Assembly (NCBI GenBank): GCA_040755215.1
Contig: JBFMBG010000029.1
Coordinates: 1-36,754 of the forward strand
Source of the DNA: JAIMBK01 sp040755215
GTDB lineage: Bacteria; Bacillota; Desulfotomaculia; Desulfotomaculales; Nap2-2B
Direction of reading: 5' to 3'
Length of the DNA: 36,754 bases
Part shown: piece after piece, positions 17,673 through 25,361 of the stretch
Numbering within the stretch: the stretch's first letter is position 1
How the letters are laid out: each line of letters begins with the position of its first letter
The notes under the pieces: generated by a model
Told to the model about the DNA's origin: nothing
What the model saw: only the letters and a program-made list of their open reading frames with translations
Database searches by the model: none
Translations under genes and position numbers: made by a program

Positions 17673-18437
17673 ATGAAAATTCTAATGCTTACCGCCCAGA
17701 GCAAGTTTAGGTTTAGTTGCCACCGCAATCTTGCGTGTTTTACCAGGTGCTGCAGGGAAATCAACATATTCCTGACTCCTTACGATGTTTTGCGCATGAA
17801 AAATAACCTGGGAATGTCCTCCGGAGACTTTTTGCAAAAATATGCCGTAGCATTGATTGCCGAAAACACAGGGCTCCCGGTTCTTCTGTTAAAAATGGAC
17901 GAACAGACCGGCCGGTGCCTCTTTGTGACGGAAAAAGGCTGCCGGATTTATGCCGACCGGCCCTGGTCCTGCCGGATGTACCCGCTGAACGAGGATGAAA
18001 ACGGTAATTACAGCCTGGTTGTCGACAACAGCCGTTGTTTTGGCCTGGATGAAAACCAGGAGTGGAGCGTAGGGGAATGGCTAAACGAACAGGGGATCAG
18101 TGCTTATAATGAAATAGAAGCACTGTTCGGCAAAGTAGGCGAGCAGCTGAAAGCTTCCGGACACCAAATCCGCAACCCCCGGATCCAGGAAATGTATTAT
18201 ACGGCCTGTTACGACCTGGACAAGTTCAAAAGGTTTATTTTTGAAAGCAGCTTTTTAAAGGTTTTTGACATCGACCGGGAAACCGTCCAGAAAATCAAAA
18301 ACGACGAGGTGGAATTGTTGAAGTTTGGTTTTAAGTGGGTTCTTTTTGGGGTGGCGGATAATAAATCCTTCAAGATAAGAGACGAGGTTTTGGAAGCGAA
18401 AAGAAAGGCGCTGGAGAGGCTGGGAAAAAGAGCGTAA
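17673..18437 (+). CDS. YkgJ-family cysteine-cluster protein (putative Zn/Fe binding)
   Basis: This 254-residue protein has a cysteine-rich N-terminus typical of the YkgJ/CxxCxxCC family: SCHRNLACFTRCCRE near residues 14-29 and GCRIYADRPWSCRMYP near 95-110. The family is thought to bind zinc or an Fe-S cluster; its function is unknown. ATG 17673 has AGGAAGG upstream. The C-terminal half (about 150-254) is charged and helical. A predicted promoter lies at 17512-17540 and a terminator follows at about 18526-18550, so it is probably a single-gene unit. Confidence 0.82.
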   Translation: MKILMLTAQSKFRFSCHRNLACFTRCCREINIFLTPYDVLRMKNNLGMSSGDFLQKYAVALIAENTGLPVLLLKMDEQTGRCLFVTEKGCRIYADRPWSCRMYPLNEDENGNYSLVVDNSRCFGLDENQEWSVGEWLNEQGISAYNEIEALFGKVGEQLKASGHQIRNPRIQEMYYTACYDLDKFKRFIFESSFLKVFDIDRETVQKIKNDEVELLKFGFKWVLFGVADNKSFKIRDEVLEAKRKALERLGKRA

Positions 18438-18525
18438 CCGTACCAAAAGGACGGTCAACACCTTTCCTTTTTTAATTCAACATTCAAAGAAGACCAGGGC
18501 GAAGTCACGTAGCGAAAATAAAAAA

Positions 18526-18553
18526 GCCGCTCCGATTTATGAGCGGCCTTTAT
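18526..18553 (+). terminator. Rho-independent terminator
   Basis: GCCGCTC (18526-18532) pairs with GAGCGGC (18541-18547) across an 8-nt loop; an A-run lies before it and CTTTATC after, so it could work on both strands. A weaker hairpin ACCGT/ACGGT followed by a T-rich run lies at 18437-18473, just after the stop codon. Confidence 0.7.
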
Positions 18554-18585
18554 CTTCTAAAATACCTTTCTTCTAAAACACCTTT
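18554..18585. repeat. Imperfect 16-bp tandem duplication
   Basis: CTTCTAAAATACCTTT (18554-18569) is followed at once by CTTCTAAAACACCTTT (18570-18585), one mismatch. It lies between the terminator and the regulator promoter. No function is evident. Confidence 0.8.
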
Positions 18586-18635
18586 CTCCGCTTCAACTCT
18601 TCCTGCATCTCGTTTAAAAACTGACCCCCCATTTT

Positions 18636-18651
18636 TGCAAAAGTGCATTAG
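18636..18651. promoter_or_regulatory. Possible activator half-site upstream of the sigma-54 regulator
   Basis: TGCAAAAGTGCATTAG resembles the right arms of the paired sites near the sigma-54 promoters (TGCAAATGTGCAAAT and TGCAAAAATGATTTT). No left arm is present. If real, it suggests the regulator controls its own gene. Confidence 0.35.
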
Positions 18652-18702
18652 TTATTTCCGGCGAGAACATATTTTTTACCGTTAAGCACTTATTTTTTAC
18701 TA

Positions 18703-18731
18703 TTGAAAGTGTTCTCCTTGATTTTTATATG
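18703..18731 (+). promoter_or_regulatory. Predicted sigma-A promoter for the sigma-54 activator gene
   Basis: TTGAAA (18703-18708), 17-nt spacer, TATATG (18726-18731). It would start transcripts about 55 nt before ATG 18792. No -24/-12 element is seen here, so the regulator seems to be made by housekeeping polymerase. Confidence 0.5.
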
Positions 18732-18762
18732 CTGCAAGATTAAAATTACCTTGTCATTTATT

Positions 18763-18778
18763 TGCAAAAACGCATTGG
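18763..18778. promoter_or_regulatory. Second possible half-site, over the leader of the regulator
   Basis: TGCAAAAACGCATTGG resembles the half-site at 18636-18651. It lies just before, and touches, the ribosome site GGAGGCGG at 18777-18784. A bound protein here would lie downstream of the predicted promoter, which would fit self-repression; the match is weak. Confidence 0.3.
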
Positions 18779-18791
18779 AGGCGGAAAAAGA

Positions 18792-20216
18792 ATGTCTTTA
18801 TTGCGGGAGGGCGAAGCCAAAAAATCCTTACAATTATTTATGGATAGTTTGCCTGACGGTGTGATGATTTTGGCCAGGGACGGGACAATCGAAATGGCCA
18901 ACCAGGCCCAGGAGAGGTTAACTGGTATTCTGAATAAACAAATTTTAGGACAGACCATCTTTGATTTAGTCCACCAGGGTTTATATAATGACCCGGTCAT
19001 TGACCTGGTTTTGAAAAGAAAAGAACCGGTTACTCTGATGCAATATACCCCTTTTCAAACCTGCTTGCTTGTTACCGCCAGTCCAATGATGACAAAAAAT
19101 GATGAAATCGATTATGTGGTATTATATTCTAAAGACGTTACGGAATTACATCAGCTGCAACAGCAACTGGAACAAACGAAACTACTTACCCAGCAGTATT
19201 CATCAGAGATTACTGAAATGCGGGTCCAAAGCTGGGAAAACGTGGATATCGTAGCCAAATCGGAACAAATGAAAAAAGTCATTGACCTGGCTCTTCGACT
19301 CGCCAGCGTGGAAACTACGGTGCTTATTTTAGGTGAATCGGGCACTGGAAAAGAGGTAGTCGCAAAAATAATCCACGACCAGAGCGAACGTAAACTTGGT
19401 CCGTTTATCAAGGTCAATTGTAGCGCCATTCCAGAAAGCCTAATCGAATCTGAACTTTTTGGTTACGAGCCGGGCACTTTTACCGGCGGCAGAAAGGAAG
19501 GCAAGGCTGGATTATTCGAGCTTGCCCACAATGGAGATATCTTTTTAGATGAAATAGGCGATTTAGCTTTAGCGGTACAACCAAAGTTACTCCGGGTTCT
19601 TCAGGAAAAAGAAGTTGTCCGGTTAGGGGGGGTCAAGACAAGGAAAGTGGACGTTCGGGTTATTGCCGCTACCAACAAAGATCTTAAAGAATTGGTTAAG
19701 CAAAATCGTTTCCGGGAAGATCTATATTTTCGTTTGAATGTCGTCCCGATAACGATTCCCCCGCTAAGAGAAAGAAAAGATGATATTATTCCGCTCGCGT
19801 ACTATTTCAAGGAACAATTTTCCAAGAAATACAAAGTAAAAAGAGAATTTTCCGGAGAAGTTCTCAACCGGTTTTACGCCTATGACTGGCCCGGTAATGT
19901 GCGCGAATTGCAGAACGCAGTAGAGAGGTTATTGGTTATTTCTTCAGGAGATATTATTACTTTAAAAGATTTACCACCTGATTTGTTACCAAATTTAAGC
20001 GAGGGAGCAGGAAAGATTATCGTGAATGGGTTGCTCCCGCTGAAACAGGCGGTTTTAGAAGTTGAACGTCAGTTGATTGAGCAGGGCTTAGCCACATTTG
20101 GAAGCACGTTAAAGGTTGCCGAAGTGTTGGGTGTTCACCAAACTACAGTCATTCGGAAGATGGCCAAAGTGAACAAAAATCGGCGGAGAAGGCGTAAAAA
20201 TAAACTCAAAGAGTAA
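18792..20216 (+). CDS. Sigma-54-dependent activator with PAS domain and TyrR-like HTH
   Basis: This 474-residue enhancer-binding protein has a PAS sensor domain (about 10-120), a short coiled linker, an AAA+ domain and a C-terminal HTH. Walker A is GESGTGKE (about 181-188); Walker B is GDIFLDEIGDL; FRLNVVPITIPPLRERKDDI and DWPGNVREL follow. The sigma-54 contact loop reads GTFTGG (about 228-233) instead of GAFTGA. The HTH is KVAEVLGVHQTTVIRK, TyrR/FhlA-like, followed by a very basic tail. There is no receiver domain, so a small molecule bound by the PAS is the likely signal. The start is ATG 18792 with GGAGGCGG; TTG 18762 is in frame but has no such site. It likely controls the nearby -24/-12 promoters. 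Confidence 0.93.
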   Translation: MSLLREGEAKKSLQLFMDSLPDGVMILARDGTIEMANQAQERLTGILNKQILGQTIFDLVHQGLYNDPVIDLVLKRKEPVTLMQYTPFQTCLLVTASPMMTKNDEIDYVVLYSKDVTELHQLQQQLEQTKLLTQQYSSEITEMRVQSWENVDIVAKSEQMKKVIDLALRLASVETTVLILGESGTGKEVVAKIIHDQSERKLGPFIKVNCSAIPESLIESELFGYEPGTFTGGRKEGKAGLFELAHNGDIFLDEIGDLALAVQPKLLRVLQEKEVVRLGGVKTRKVDVRVIAATNKDLKELVKQNRFREDLYFRLNVVPITIPPLRERKDDIIPLAYYFKEQFSKKYKVKREFSGEVLNRFYAYDWPGNVRELQNAVERLLVISSGDIITLKDLPPDLLPNLSEGAGKIIVNGLLPLKQAVLEVERQLIEQGLATFGSTLKVAEVLGVHQTTVIRKMAKVNKNRRRRRKNKLKE

Positions 20217-21750
20217 TGTTAGAATATTTCCGCCAGGGCCGGACGACTTTCTTGTTTTCCAACACGTCCAGGGCGGCGTTAATGTACCGGCGGGTTTCGG
20301 AAGGCATAATTACGTCGTCTACATAGCCGCGCTCGGCCGCGCGGTAAGGATTCTCATAATGAGTACGGTACTCGTTGACACGTTTCGTCCTAACGGCGGC
20401 GGGATCGGAAGCGGCAGCAATTTCTCTGGCGAAAATGATGCTGGCGGCCGTTTCGGCGCTGACGCCGGTGACTCTGGCAATGGGCCAGGCGAAAACAAAA
20501 TCCGCTCCGGTGTCCTTGCAGCACATCCCTAAATAACCGCCGGCGTAGGATTTGCGCACGATTACCGAGATTTTCGGGACAGTTGCGTCCACGTAGGCGT
20601 AAAGCATTTTTGAGCCGTGTCTCAAAATGCCTTTCCATTCTTCCTGAGAGCCGATTAAATACCCGGGCGTATCGTGCAGATTGACCAACGGGATGTTAAA
20701 AAGATCGCAAAATCGCACAAACCGGGCCACTTTATCCGCGGCATCGGAGTCAATCACGCCGCCCAGCCACATTGGCTGGTTGGCGACCAGGCCAACGGTT
20801 CGCCCGGCAAACCTGGCCAGACCAATAATTATGTTTTGAGCAAAGTCTTTCTGCAGTTCAAAAAAGTTACCGTCGTCTACCAGGAGCCGGATAACTTCGT
20901 GCATGTCAAAGGGCAGGTGGGGTTTCTCGGGAACCAGATGATCAAGCTCCGGAATGTTCCTTTGGGGGGGATCATTAGATTCCTTGCGCGGCGGTTTTTC
21001 CTGGTTATTGGACGGTAGAAAGGCCAGCAGCTCTTTCGCGCGATCAAGACAGTCCCGGTCATCCTCCACAACGAGGTGGGTCTGGCCGGTTTTGACGGCG
21101 TGAGCCTGAATTCCGCAAAGATTTTCCAGGTCGATTTCTTCCCCCAGCTGGGTTTTTACAAAAGCCGGGCCGGCAATTCCCATAAAGCCGGTTTTGCGGC
21201 ATTGGAACACGAAATCCTGCATAACGGGGTGGTATGCTTGTCCGCCCAGACAGGGACCCATCAGTAAGGCCAGCTGGGGGATAATGCCGGAGGCCAGGAC
21301 CTGGGCGCGAAAAAGCCAGGCGTAGGCCTGGAGGGTGTCGATCCCTTCCTGCAGCCGGGCCCCGCCGGAATCGTTCATCCCCACAAAAGGGATGCCCATG
21401 TCTTTGGCCAGATCAATAGCTCCGGCGAATTTTTTCCCGTGGTATTCGCCAAAAGTTCCGGCCATAGCGGTGTAATCTTCGGCGGCCGCCATGACCAGGC
21501 GGCCGTTAACCTTGCCGTAGCCTACGACGACTCCTTCCGCCGGAATCTCCTTTTTCTCCATTCCGAAGGCGGTGGTGCGATGTTTTACAAACATACCGAT
21601 CTCGGTAAAGGTACCCTGATCAAAAAAATAAGCGATTCGTTCACGGGCTGTCCATTTACCGCTCTGGTGCTGTCGCGCCACCGCTTGGGAGCCGCCCATC
21701 CGGTAGATTTTATCCTTCTTACGGAACAGCTCTTCATGATAATGCCCCAT
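20206..21750 (-). CDS. Biotin-dependent acyl-CoA carboxyltransferase (PccB/MmdA family)
   Basis: This 514-residue carboxyltransferase moves CO2 between biotin and an acyl-CoA. It has the two crotonase-like halves, with GMNDSGGARLQEGIDTL and MGPCLGGQAYHPV in the N-terminal part and HDTPGYLIGSQEEW, SYAGGYLGMCC and FAWPIARVTGV in the C-terminal part. The last block differs from the FAWPTAEIAVMG of propionyl-CoA carboxylases, so the substrate is uncertain. No biotin carboxylase or biotin carrier gene lies nearby. The start ATG 21750 has GGAGG about 9 nt upstream. A perfect -24/-12 promoter lies 80 nt upstream (21830-21845). It runs against the activator gene and overlaps it tail to tail by 11 nt. 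Confidence 0.9.
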   Translation of the reverse strand: MGHYHEELFRKKDKIYRMGGSQAVARQHQSGKWTARERIAYFFDQGTFTEIGMFVKHRTTAFGMEKKEIPAEGVVVGYGKVNGRLVMAAAEDYTAMAGTFGEYHGKKFAGAIDLAKDMGIPFVGMNDSGGARLQEGIDTLQAYAWLFRAQVLASGIIPQLALLMGPCLGGQAYHPVMQDFVFQCRKTGFMGIAGPAFVKTQLGEEIDLENLCGIQAHAVKTGQTHLVVEDDRDCLDRAKELLAFLPSNNQEKPPRKESNDPPQRNIPELDHLVPEKPHLPFDMHEVIRLLVDDGNFFELQKDFAQNIIIGLARFAGRTVGLVANQPMWLGGVIDSDAADKVARFVRFCDLFNIPLVNLHDTPGYLIGSQEEWKGILRHGSKMLYAYVDATVPKISVIVRKSYAGGYLGMCCKDTGADFVFAWPIARVTGVSAETAASIIFAREIAAASDPAAVRTKRVNEYRTHYENPYRAAERGYVDDVIMPSETRRYINAALDVLENKKVVRPWRKYSNITL

Positions 21751-21829
21751 TCGTTTTTCCTCCGTAGTTTTCAGTAGCTCAATTGGTCTTGTTTCTGGCG
21801 TTATCGCAAGCCTGCTTAATTAGCTGGCT

Positions 21830-21845
21830 TGCAATCATCGTGCCA
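21830..21845 (-). promoter_or_regulatory. Sigma-54 (-24/-12) promoter of the carboxyltransferase gene
   Basis: Read on the minus strand the sequence is TGGCACGATGATTGCA, matching the consensus TGGCACG-N4-TTGCA with the required 10 nt between GG and GC. The expected start is near 21820, giving a leader of about 70 nt. Confidence 0.88.
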
Positions 21846-21897
21846 GCACAAAAAATTTTTCTCTAATCTAAATTATTATAAAGGCCCTGCCGGCTTT

Positions 21898-21917
21898 GTT
21901 TTTAGTGCTACTTTTGC
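21898..21917. promoter_or_regulatory. Possible single activator half-site
   Basis: TTTTTAGTGCTACTTTTGCA resembles the left arms of the paired sites at 21974 and 22484 (TTTAG-GC-TTTGCA) but has 3 extra bases and no matching right arm. It lies about 55-75 bp upstream of the minus-strand promoter. Confidence 0.35.
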
Positions 21918-21973
21918 AACCGGTTTATTGAAAAACTTCGTTTCTGGCTGGTAACGTGCTGGCTTTGTATGGA

Positions 21974-22015
21974 CTTTTAGCGCATTTGCAGCAATTATTG
22001 CAGATTTGCTAAAAG
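21974..22015. promoter_or_regulatory. Palindromic putative activator site (UAS) between divergent sigma-54 promoters
   Basis: Left arm CTTTTAGCGCATTTGCA (21974-21990) and right arm TGCAGATTTGCTAAAAG (21999-22015) are inverted repeats (14 of 17 match) with an 8-nt spacer. The site lies about 130 bp from the minus-strand promoter at 21845 and about 100 bp from the plus-strand one at 22118, so it could serve both. A second site of the same design lies at 22484. Confidence 0.65.
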
Positions 22016-22117
22016 CGCTTTTAAGATACCTTGAGCAGGTTAAAAAATATTTGAAAAAATACCTGAAGATAAGGTAATCAGGGGCGGGAAAATTTCTTCT
22101 GGGGAAATAGCCGGGAC

Positions 22118-22133
22118 TGGCACGGTTTTTGCA
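22118..22133 (+). promoter_or_regulatory. Sigma-54 (-24/-12) promoter, upstream of the two for the CoA ligase
   Basis: TGGCACGGTTTTTGCA matches the -24/-12 consensus with 10 nt between GG and GC. The expected start is near 22145, which would leave a leader of about 490 nt before the CoA ligase, a second -24/-12 promoter lying inside it. Between 22145 and 22480 I see only a weak 55-codon open frame at 22184-22351 with no ribosome site. Confidence 0.85.
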
Positions 22134-22483
22134 CTTTCTCTTAAATATAGTTTTTAGTTTTAATTTTTTTCTTGGCAGAACAGATGATCGGCCAAGTGTT
22201 CCATGGGTATGGATATTTTTGGGAAGAAATAAAAATTGTTTGGGCTAGAATGGCAGTGGTAACATTTGCATTCGGTCTGAATAAATCCGAGGGACAGTTC
22301 CAGGAAGCAATTATTCTAGATTTCTTTATTCGTCGACCGGAGAAACACTAGAAAAATGTTGCTCATCATCGTGTCGGCGCAATGATTTTAATCTTAAACT
22401 GGTTCTCTGCCTGCTGCGTTTCTGCAGTAAAATTTAGGGAATAAAGCTGTTTTTGGTCAGGATTTAACCGTGTCTTGCAGCGA

Positions 22484-22525
22484 TCTTTAGTGCATTTGCA
22501 GTAATTTATGCAAATGTGCAAATAA
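22484..22525. promoter_or_regulatory. Second palindromic putative activator site (UAS)
   Basis: TCTTTAGTGCATTTGCA (22484-22500) and TGCAAATGTGCAAATAA (22509-22525) form an inverted repeat (12 of 17 match) with the same 8-nt spacer as the site at 21974-22015, and the two sites share most bases including the CATTTGCAG core. It ends only 30 bp before the -24/-12 element at 22555, close for a classical enhancer. Confidence 0.6.
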
Positions 22526-22554
22526 TTTTTATTACCTGTGAAAATGTTTAATAC

Positions 22555-22570
22555 TGGTATGGTTTTTGCA
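22555..22570 (+). promoter_or_regulatory. Sigma-54 (-24/-12) promoter, proximal to the CoA ligase
   Basis: TGGTATGGTTTTTGCA has GG and GC with the required 10-nt spacing and TTTGCA at -12; the -24 half differs from consensus at two or three bases. The expected start is near 22582, 56 nt before the TTG start at 22638. Confidence 0.8.
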
Positions 22571-22637
22571 TGTCATAAAAAAACAAGCAAAAATAATCAA
22601 AATTATTTTAAGGATAAAAATTGGGAGGGTTGTTAAA

Positions 22638-24041
22638 TTGTACAAAGGTAAGTTGCTTTCAGCTAAAGGCTATCAGGCACGTTATTGGAATGAATATTCG
22701 CAAACCATGCCCAGGGAAAAGCTAAATGAGTTACATTTAAAAAGAATTAAAAATGTATTGAGGTATGCCTACGAAACAAATAAGTTCTACAGGGAGTTAT
22801 ACGACCGCCATAAAGTCAATATCGATGACATAAAGACACTTGACGATTTTAAATATAAGGTGCCGTTAACCGATAAACCGATGATTCAACCCAGTCAGAC
22901 CCCGGACAACCTTTATGGGGATAATTTGTCTGTTGATGAGAGTTTTATCGCCGGCCATTACGCAACTTCTGGTACTACGGGCAAACCCCTGTACGAGGCA
23001 TGGGAAGATTATGCAATCTGGAGAATCGGGCAGTCTTGGTGTCCAGCCTATTGGAGCGTAGGCATCAGGCCGGAAGATACTTTTTATTTTGCTTTTGATT
23101 TTGGTGGATTTGCCGGCTTTTGGAGCGCCTATTTCGGGGCGCTCAGGTTTGGGGCTAAGGTTATTTCAGGAGCAGGAGTGGGCATGACCACCGAAAAACG
23201 CATTCAGCAGATTTTAGAGCTTAAGCCGACCGTGCTGGTTGCTACTCCTACCTATACCCTGCACATGGCCAATGCGGCTAGAGAAATGGGTGTGGATCCC
23301 GCAAAGACTTCCATCAAGTATTATGTTGGCGCCGGCGAACCGGGTTCGGCTTCTATTCCGATGATCCGAAAAAAGATTGAAGAAGCCTGGGGGTGCAAAT
23401 GTGCTGAGGTGTTGGGGGTTTCGGAACCACCGGTGGTAGCTCCTACCTGTGAAGAGGGAGACGGTTTTCACGAGGAGGAGATGCACCAATTTGCCTGGGT
23501 AAGGGACCCGGACACGGGCAAGGAAGTAAATGAAGGGGATGTGGGGGAAAGGATTATTACTAACTTCAGCAACTATGCTACCATTTGGATTAATTACCGC
23601 ACCCACGATCTGGTGAGGCCGATTTATTCCTGCCCTTGTGGCTGTACTTGGCTCTATTATAAAGGAGGAGTCTTGGGCCGAACTGATCACATGCTTACCT
23701 ACAAAGGAACCAATATATACCAGTCAGCTGTAGAGAATATTGTGAGCAGTTTCCCTGGGGCTTCTGATTACTTCCAGCTTGTTCTTACCCGTGAAAATGA
23801 GGAAGATTTAATGACGATTAAAGTAGAAGCAAAAGAAGACCTGCCCCCGGAACAATATGCTACCGTAGCCGAAAAATTAAGAATGGAATTGAAAGCGAAA
23901 ATTGGCGTAACCCTGCCGGTAGAAGTCGTCCCGGTGCAGTCACTACCGAGATCGGCTGGAGGGAAAACAAGAAGAGTTATTGATTTACGCCCAGAGGACT
24001 ATAGAATGGAACTGGCCAAAAAATATAAAAGCTTTGAATAA
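22638..24041 (+). CDS. PaaK-family acyl/aryl-CoA ligase
   Basis: This 467-residue adenylate-forming enzyme activates an organic acid to its CoA thioester using ATP. It shows the P-loop ATSGTTGKPL near residue 110, GVSEPPV, YRTHDLV, and an internal Cys cluster CPCGC followed by GGVLGRTDHMLTYKGTNIYQS and a C-terminal PRSAGGKTRR catalytic-Lys region. The build is that of phenylacetate-CoA ligases, but the acid is unknown. I place the start at TTG 22638 because GGGAGGG lies 8 nt upstream; an earlier in-frame TTG at 22566 falls inside the -24/-12 promoter. Two sigma-54 promoters precede it. Confidence 0.92.
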   Translation: MYKGKLLSAKGYQARYWNEYSQTMPREKLNELHLKRIKNVLRYAYETNKFYRELYDRHKVNIDDIKTLDDFKYKVPLTDKPMIQPSQTPDNLYGDNLSVDESFIAGHYATSGTTGKPLYEAWEDYAIWRIGQSWCPAYWSVGIRPEDTFYFAFDFGGFAGFWSAYFGALRFGAKVISGAGVGMTTEKRIQQILELKPTVLVATPTYTLHMANAAREMGVDPAKTSIKYYVGAGEPGSASIPMIRKKIEEAWGCKCAEVLGVSEPPVVAPTCEEGDGFHEEEMHQFAWVRDPDTGKEVNEGDVGERIITNFSNYATIWINYRTHDLVRPIYSCPCGCTWLYYKGGVLGRTDHMLTYKGTNIYQSAVENIVSSFPGASDYFQLVLTRENEEDLMTIKVEAKEDLPPEQYATVAEKLRMELKAKIGVTLPVEVVPVQSLPRSAGGKTRRVIDLRPEDYRMELAKKYKSFE

Positions 24042-24071
24042 AGTTTAAGAAGAATGGAGGTTTGACTCAGA

Positions 24072-24266
24072 ATGGTTACTCAGCAGGAGATAGAAAAAAT
24101 GGTAAGGGATATAAAACAAGCTAGAAGATTAATTAAGGAGCATCAGGAAATTGGTGTTCCGGAAATAGAAAGAAGCTTGCGAATAGCGGACATGAATCTG
24201 CATTGGGTTTTGTGGGTTTGCGGGGAAGCGGTGCAATATTTACCGGATTTACCCTTGGAAGAATAA
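24072..24266 (+). CDS. Small protein, unknown function
   Basis: This 64-residue protein starts at ATG 24072 with GGAGG upstream and follows the CoA ligase by 30 nt, so it is likely cotranscribed. It is helical and charged (MVRDIKQARRLIKEHQEIG) with a Trp-rich stretch near the end (LHWVLWVCGEAVQYL). I do not recognise it. It may be a small subunit or accessory to the ligase or transport step. Confidence 0.6.
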   Translation: MVTQQEIEKMVRDIKQARRLIKEHQEIGVPEIERSLRIADMNLHWVLWVCGEAVQYLPDLPLEE

Positions 24267-24293
24267 GGCTTGTGTAAATATTCAGTGAACCAG

Positions 24294-24774
24294 TTATTGG
24301 GGGGATAACCCGAGAAGAATGTCCCGAAAGTTTTTCACGAGGGGATAAAGGTAAATCTCCTTAACCGGAAGCTTATACTCCATAGACCGATCTAGCTTGC
24401 CCCGGCCTTGCGTGCTGCCAACCAAGATCCAGTTGGCTGCCTTTTAGCAGGTCCCGGCAAAACCAGTCTTTCTCCACAAGGGTTTCCAAAAGCACCGGTC
24501 GGTAGCCGTAGGTCTTTTCCCAATTTTCCGGTAGCTTTTGGAGGGCCAGGGAAAGGATCTTGGAGGCCAGGTTTTTACCTGCACCCAGGGTAAGATCAAA
24601 AAGCATGTTCACGATCAGGTGGAGGTTTTTCTCCCGCTGAGAGCCGGACCAACCGATCCAGGCATTTCTCGGCTTAACCTTCCAGGCCGCGGCGGAAAAA
24701 CCCAGGGCCTCCAAACAACACAAAGAAGAGTAAACGAGGTAGCGGACCTTAACGTAATGCTTGCCAACCGGCAT
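24294..24774 (-). pseudogene. DUF4338 (DruA-family) remnant, truncated and frameshifted
   Basis: The frame ending at 24373 carries a typical DUF4338 stretch: NAWIGWSGSQREKNLHLIVN, NLASKILSLAL and YGYRPVLLETLVEKDWF. A frameshift follows DLLKGS; the next frame goes on with NWILVGSTQGRGKLDR, PVKEIYLYPL and a stop at 24294-24296, which is the expected family end. The N-terminal half is missing: upstream of about 24790 the family pattern is not found. DUF4338 is the DruA family of the Druantia defence system and also occurs alone or near transposases. This copy is decayed, on the strand opposite to its neighbours, and sits between the ligase and transporter genes. Confidence 0.82.
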
Positions 24775-25083
24775 AATGGGATTTTTTAAGTGTAGCTATC
24801 TTTGCTGCCCGAAGGTACATTTTATTAACAGGTACTTGGTTTACGGTTTACATTGTTCGATAGGAATTAGGGAAAATATTAGGCCTTTCCCAAGAGAAAA
24901 AACTTATTGCGTTAGTCTGTCTTGGTTATACAAATGATCCTGCCGCCCGGCCAGCGAAAATTGGGTTGGCGGAAAAAAATCACGGTGCTTTAATTTTTCC
25001 CAGGTGACCCTTGAAAACGGCTAAAATGGTTTTTGGGTTACTCTACCGAGGGAAAAGGTCAGTCTGAAAGGAGGTGGCCAATA
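24775..25083. other. 309-nt spacer before the transporter genes
   Basis: AT-rich. It may contain the decayed 5' part of the DUF4338 remnant and a promoter for the transporter pair, but I see no good sigma-A or -24/-12 element. The ribosome site AAAGGAGGTGG near 25067 belongs to the next gene. Confidence 0.4.
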
Positions 25084-25311
25084 ATGTCTCAACTTACACC
25101 GGAGAAAAGAAGGTTTTGGGAACTTGCTGTTTATCTGGTGGCTTTTATCTTGATGATTGTCCGCGTAGATTGGTGGTGGTGGGGTTGGAAAATCGAGCCT
25201 TATGTTTTTGGCTGGCTAACCTTGCCTATGTTATACCAGGTTGGAATATGGTTGATCGGTTGGTTGTTGATTTACTTTGTGGTTAAGTATTTGTGGATTG
25301 AAACAAAATGA
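25084..25311 (+). CDS. Small two-TM protein, probable partner of the symporter
   Basis: This 75-residue protein has two membrane segments (about 11-27 and 45-70) separated by DWWWWGWKIEPYVFGW. It starts at ATG 25084 with AAAGGAGGTGG upstream and is followed 50 nt later by the symporter. Small two-TM proteins often precede members of the sodium:solute symporter family (for example YhdT with PanF, or DUF485/DUF3311 proteins). I cannot place it in a named family by eye; the pairing is inferred from context. Confidence 0.75.
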   Translation: MSQLTPEKRRFWELAVYLVAFILMIVRVDWWWWGWKIEPYVFGWLTLPMLYQVGIWLIGWLLIYFVVKYLWIETK

Positions 25312-25361
25312 TTAATTTTAAAATATCTGAAAACTAGAGTAGGATTTTAGGAGGTGTTTTC

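Noticed and set aside
22184..22351. 55-codon frame between the tandem sigma-54 promoters
   Set aside because: No ribosome site and no family likeness; open by chance in AT-rich DNA is enough to explain it.
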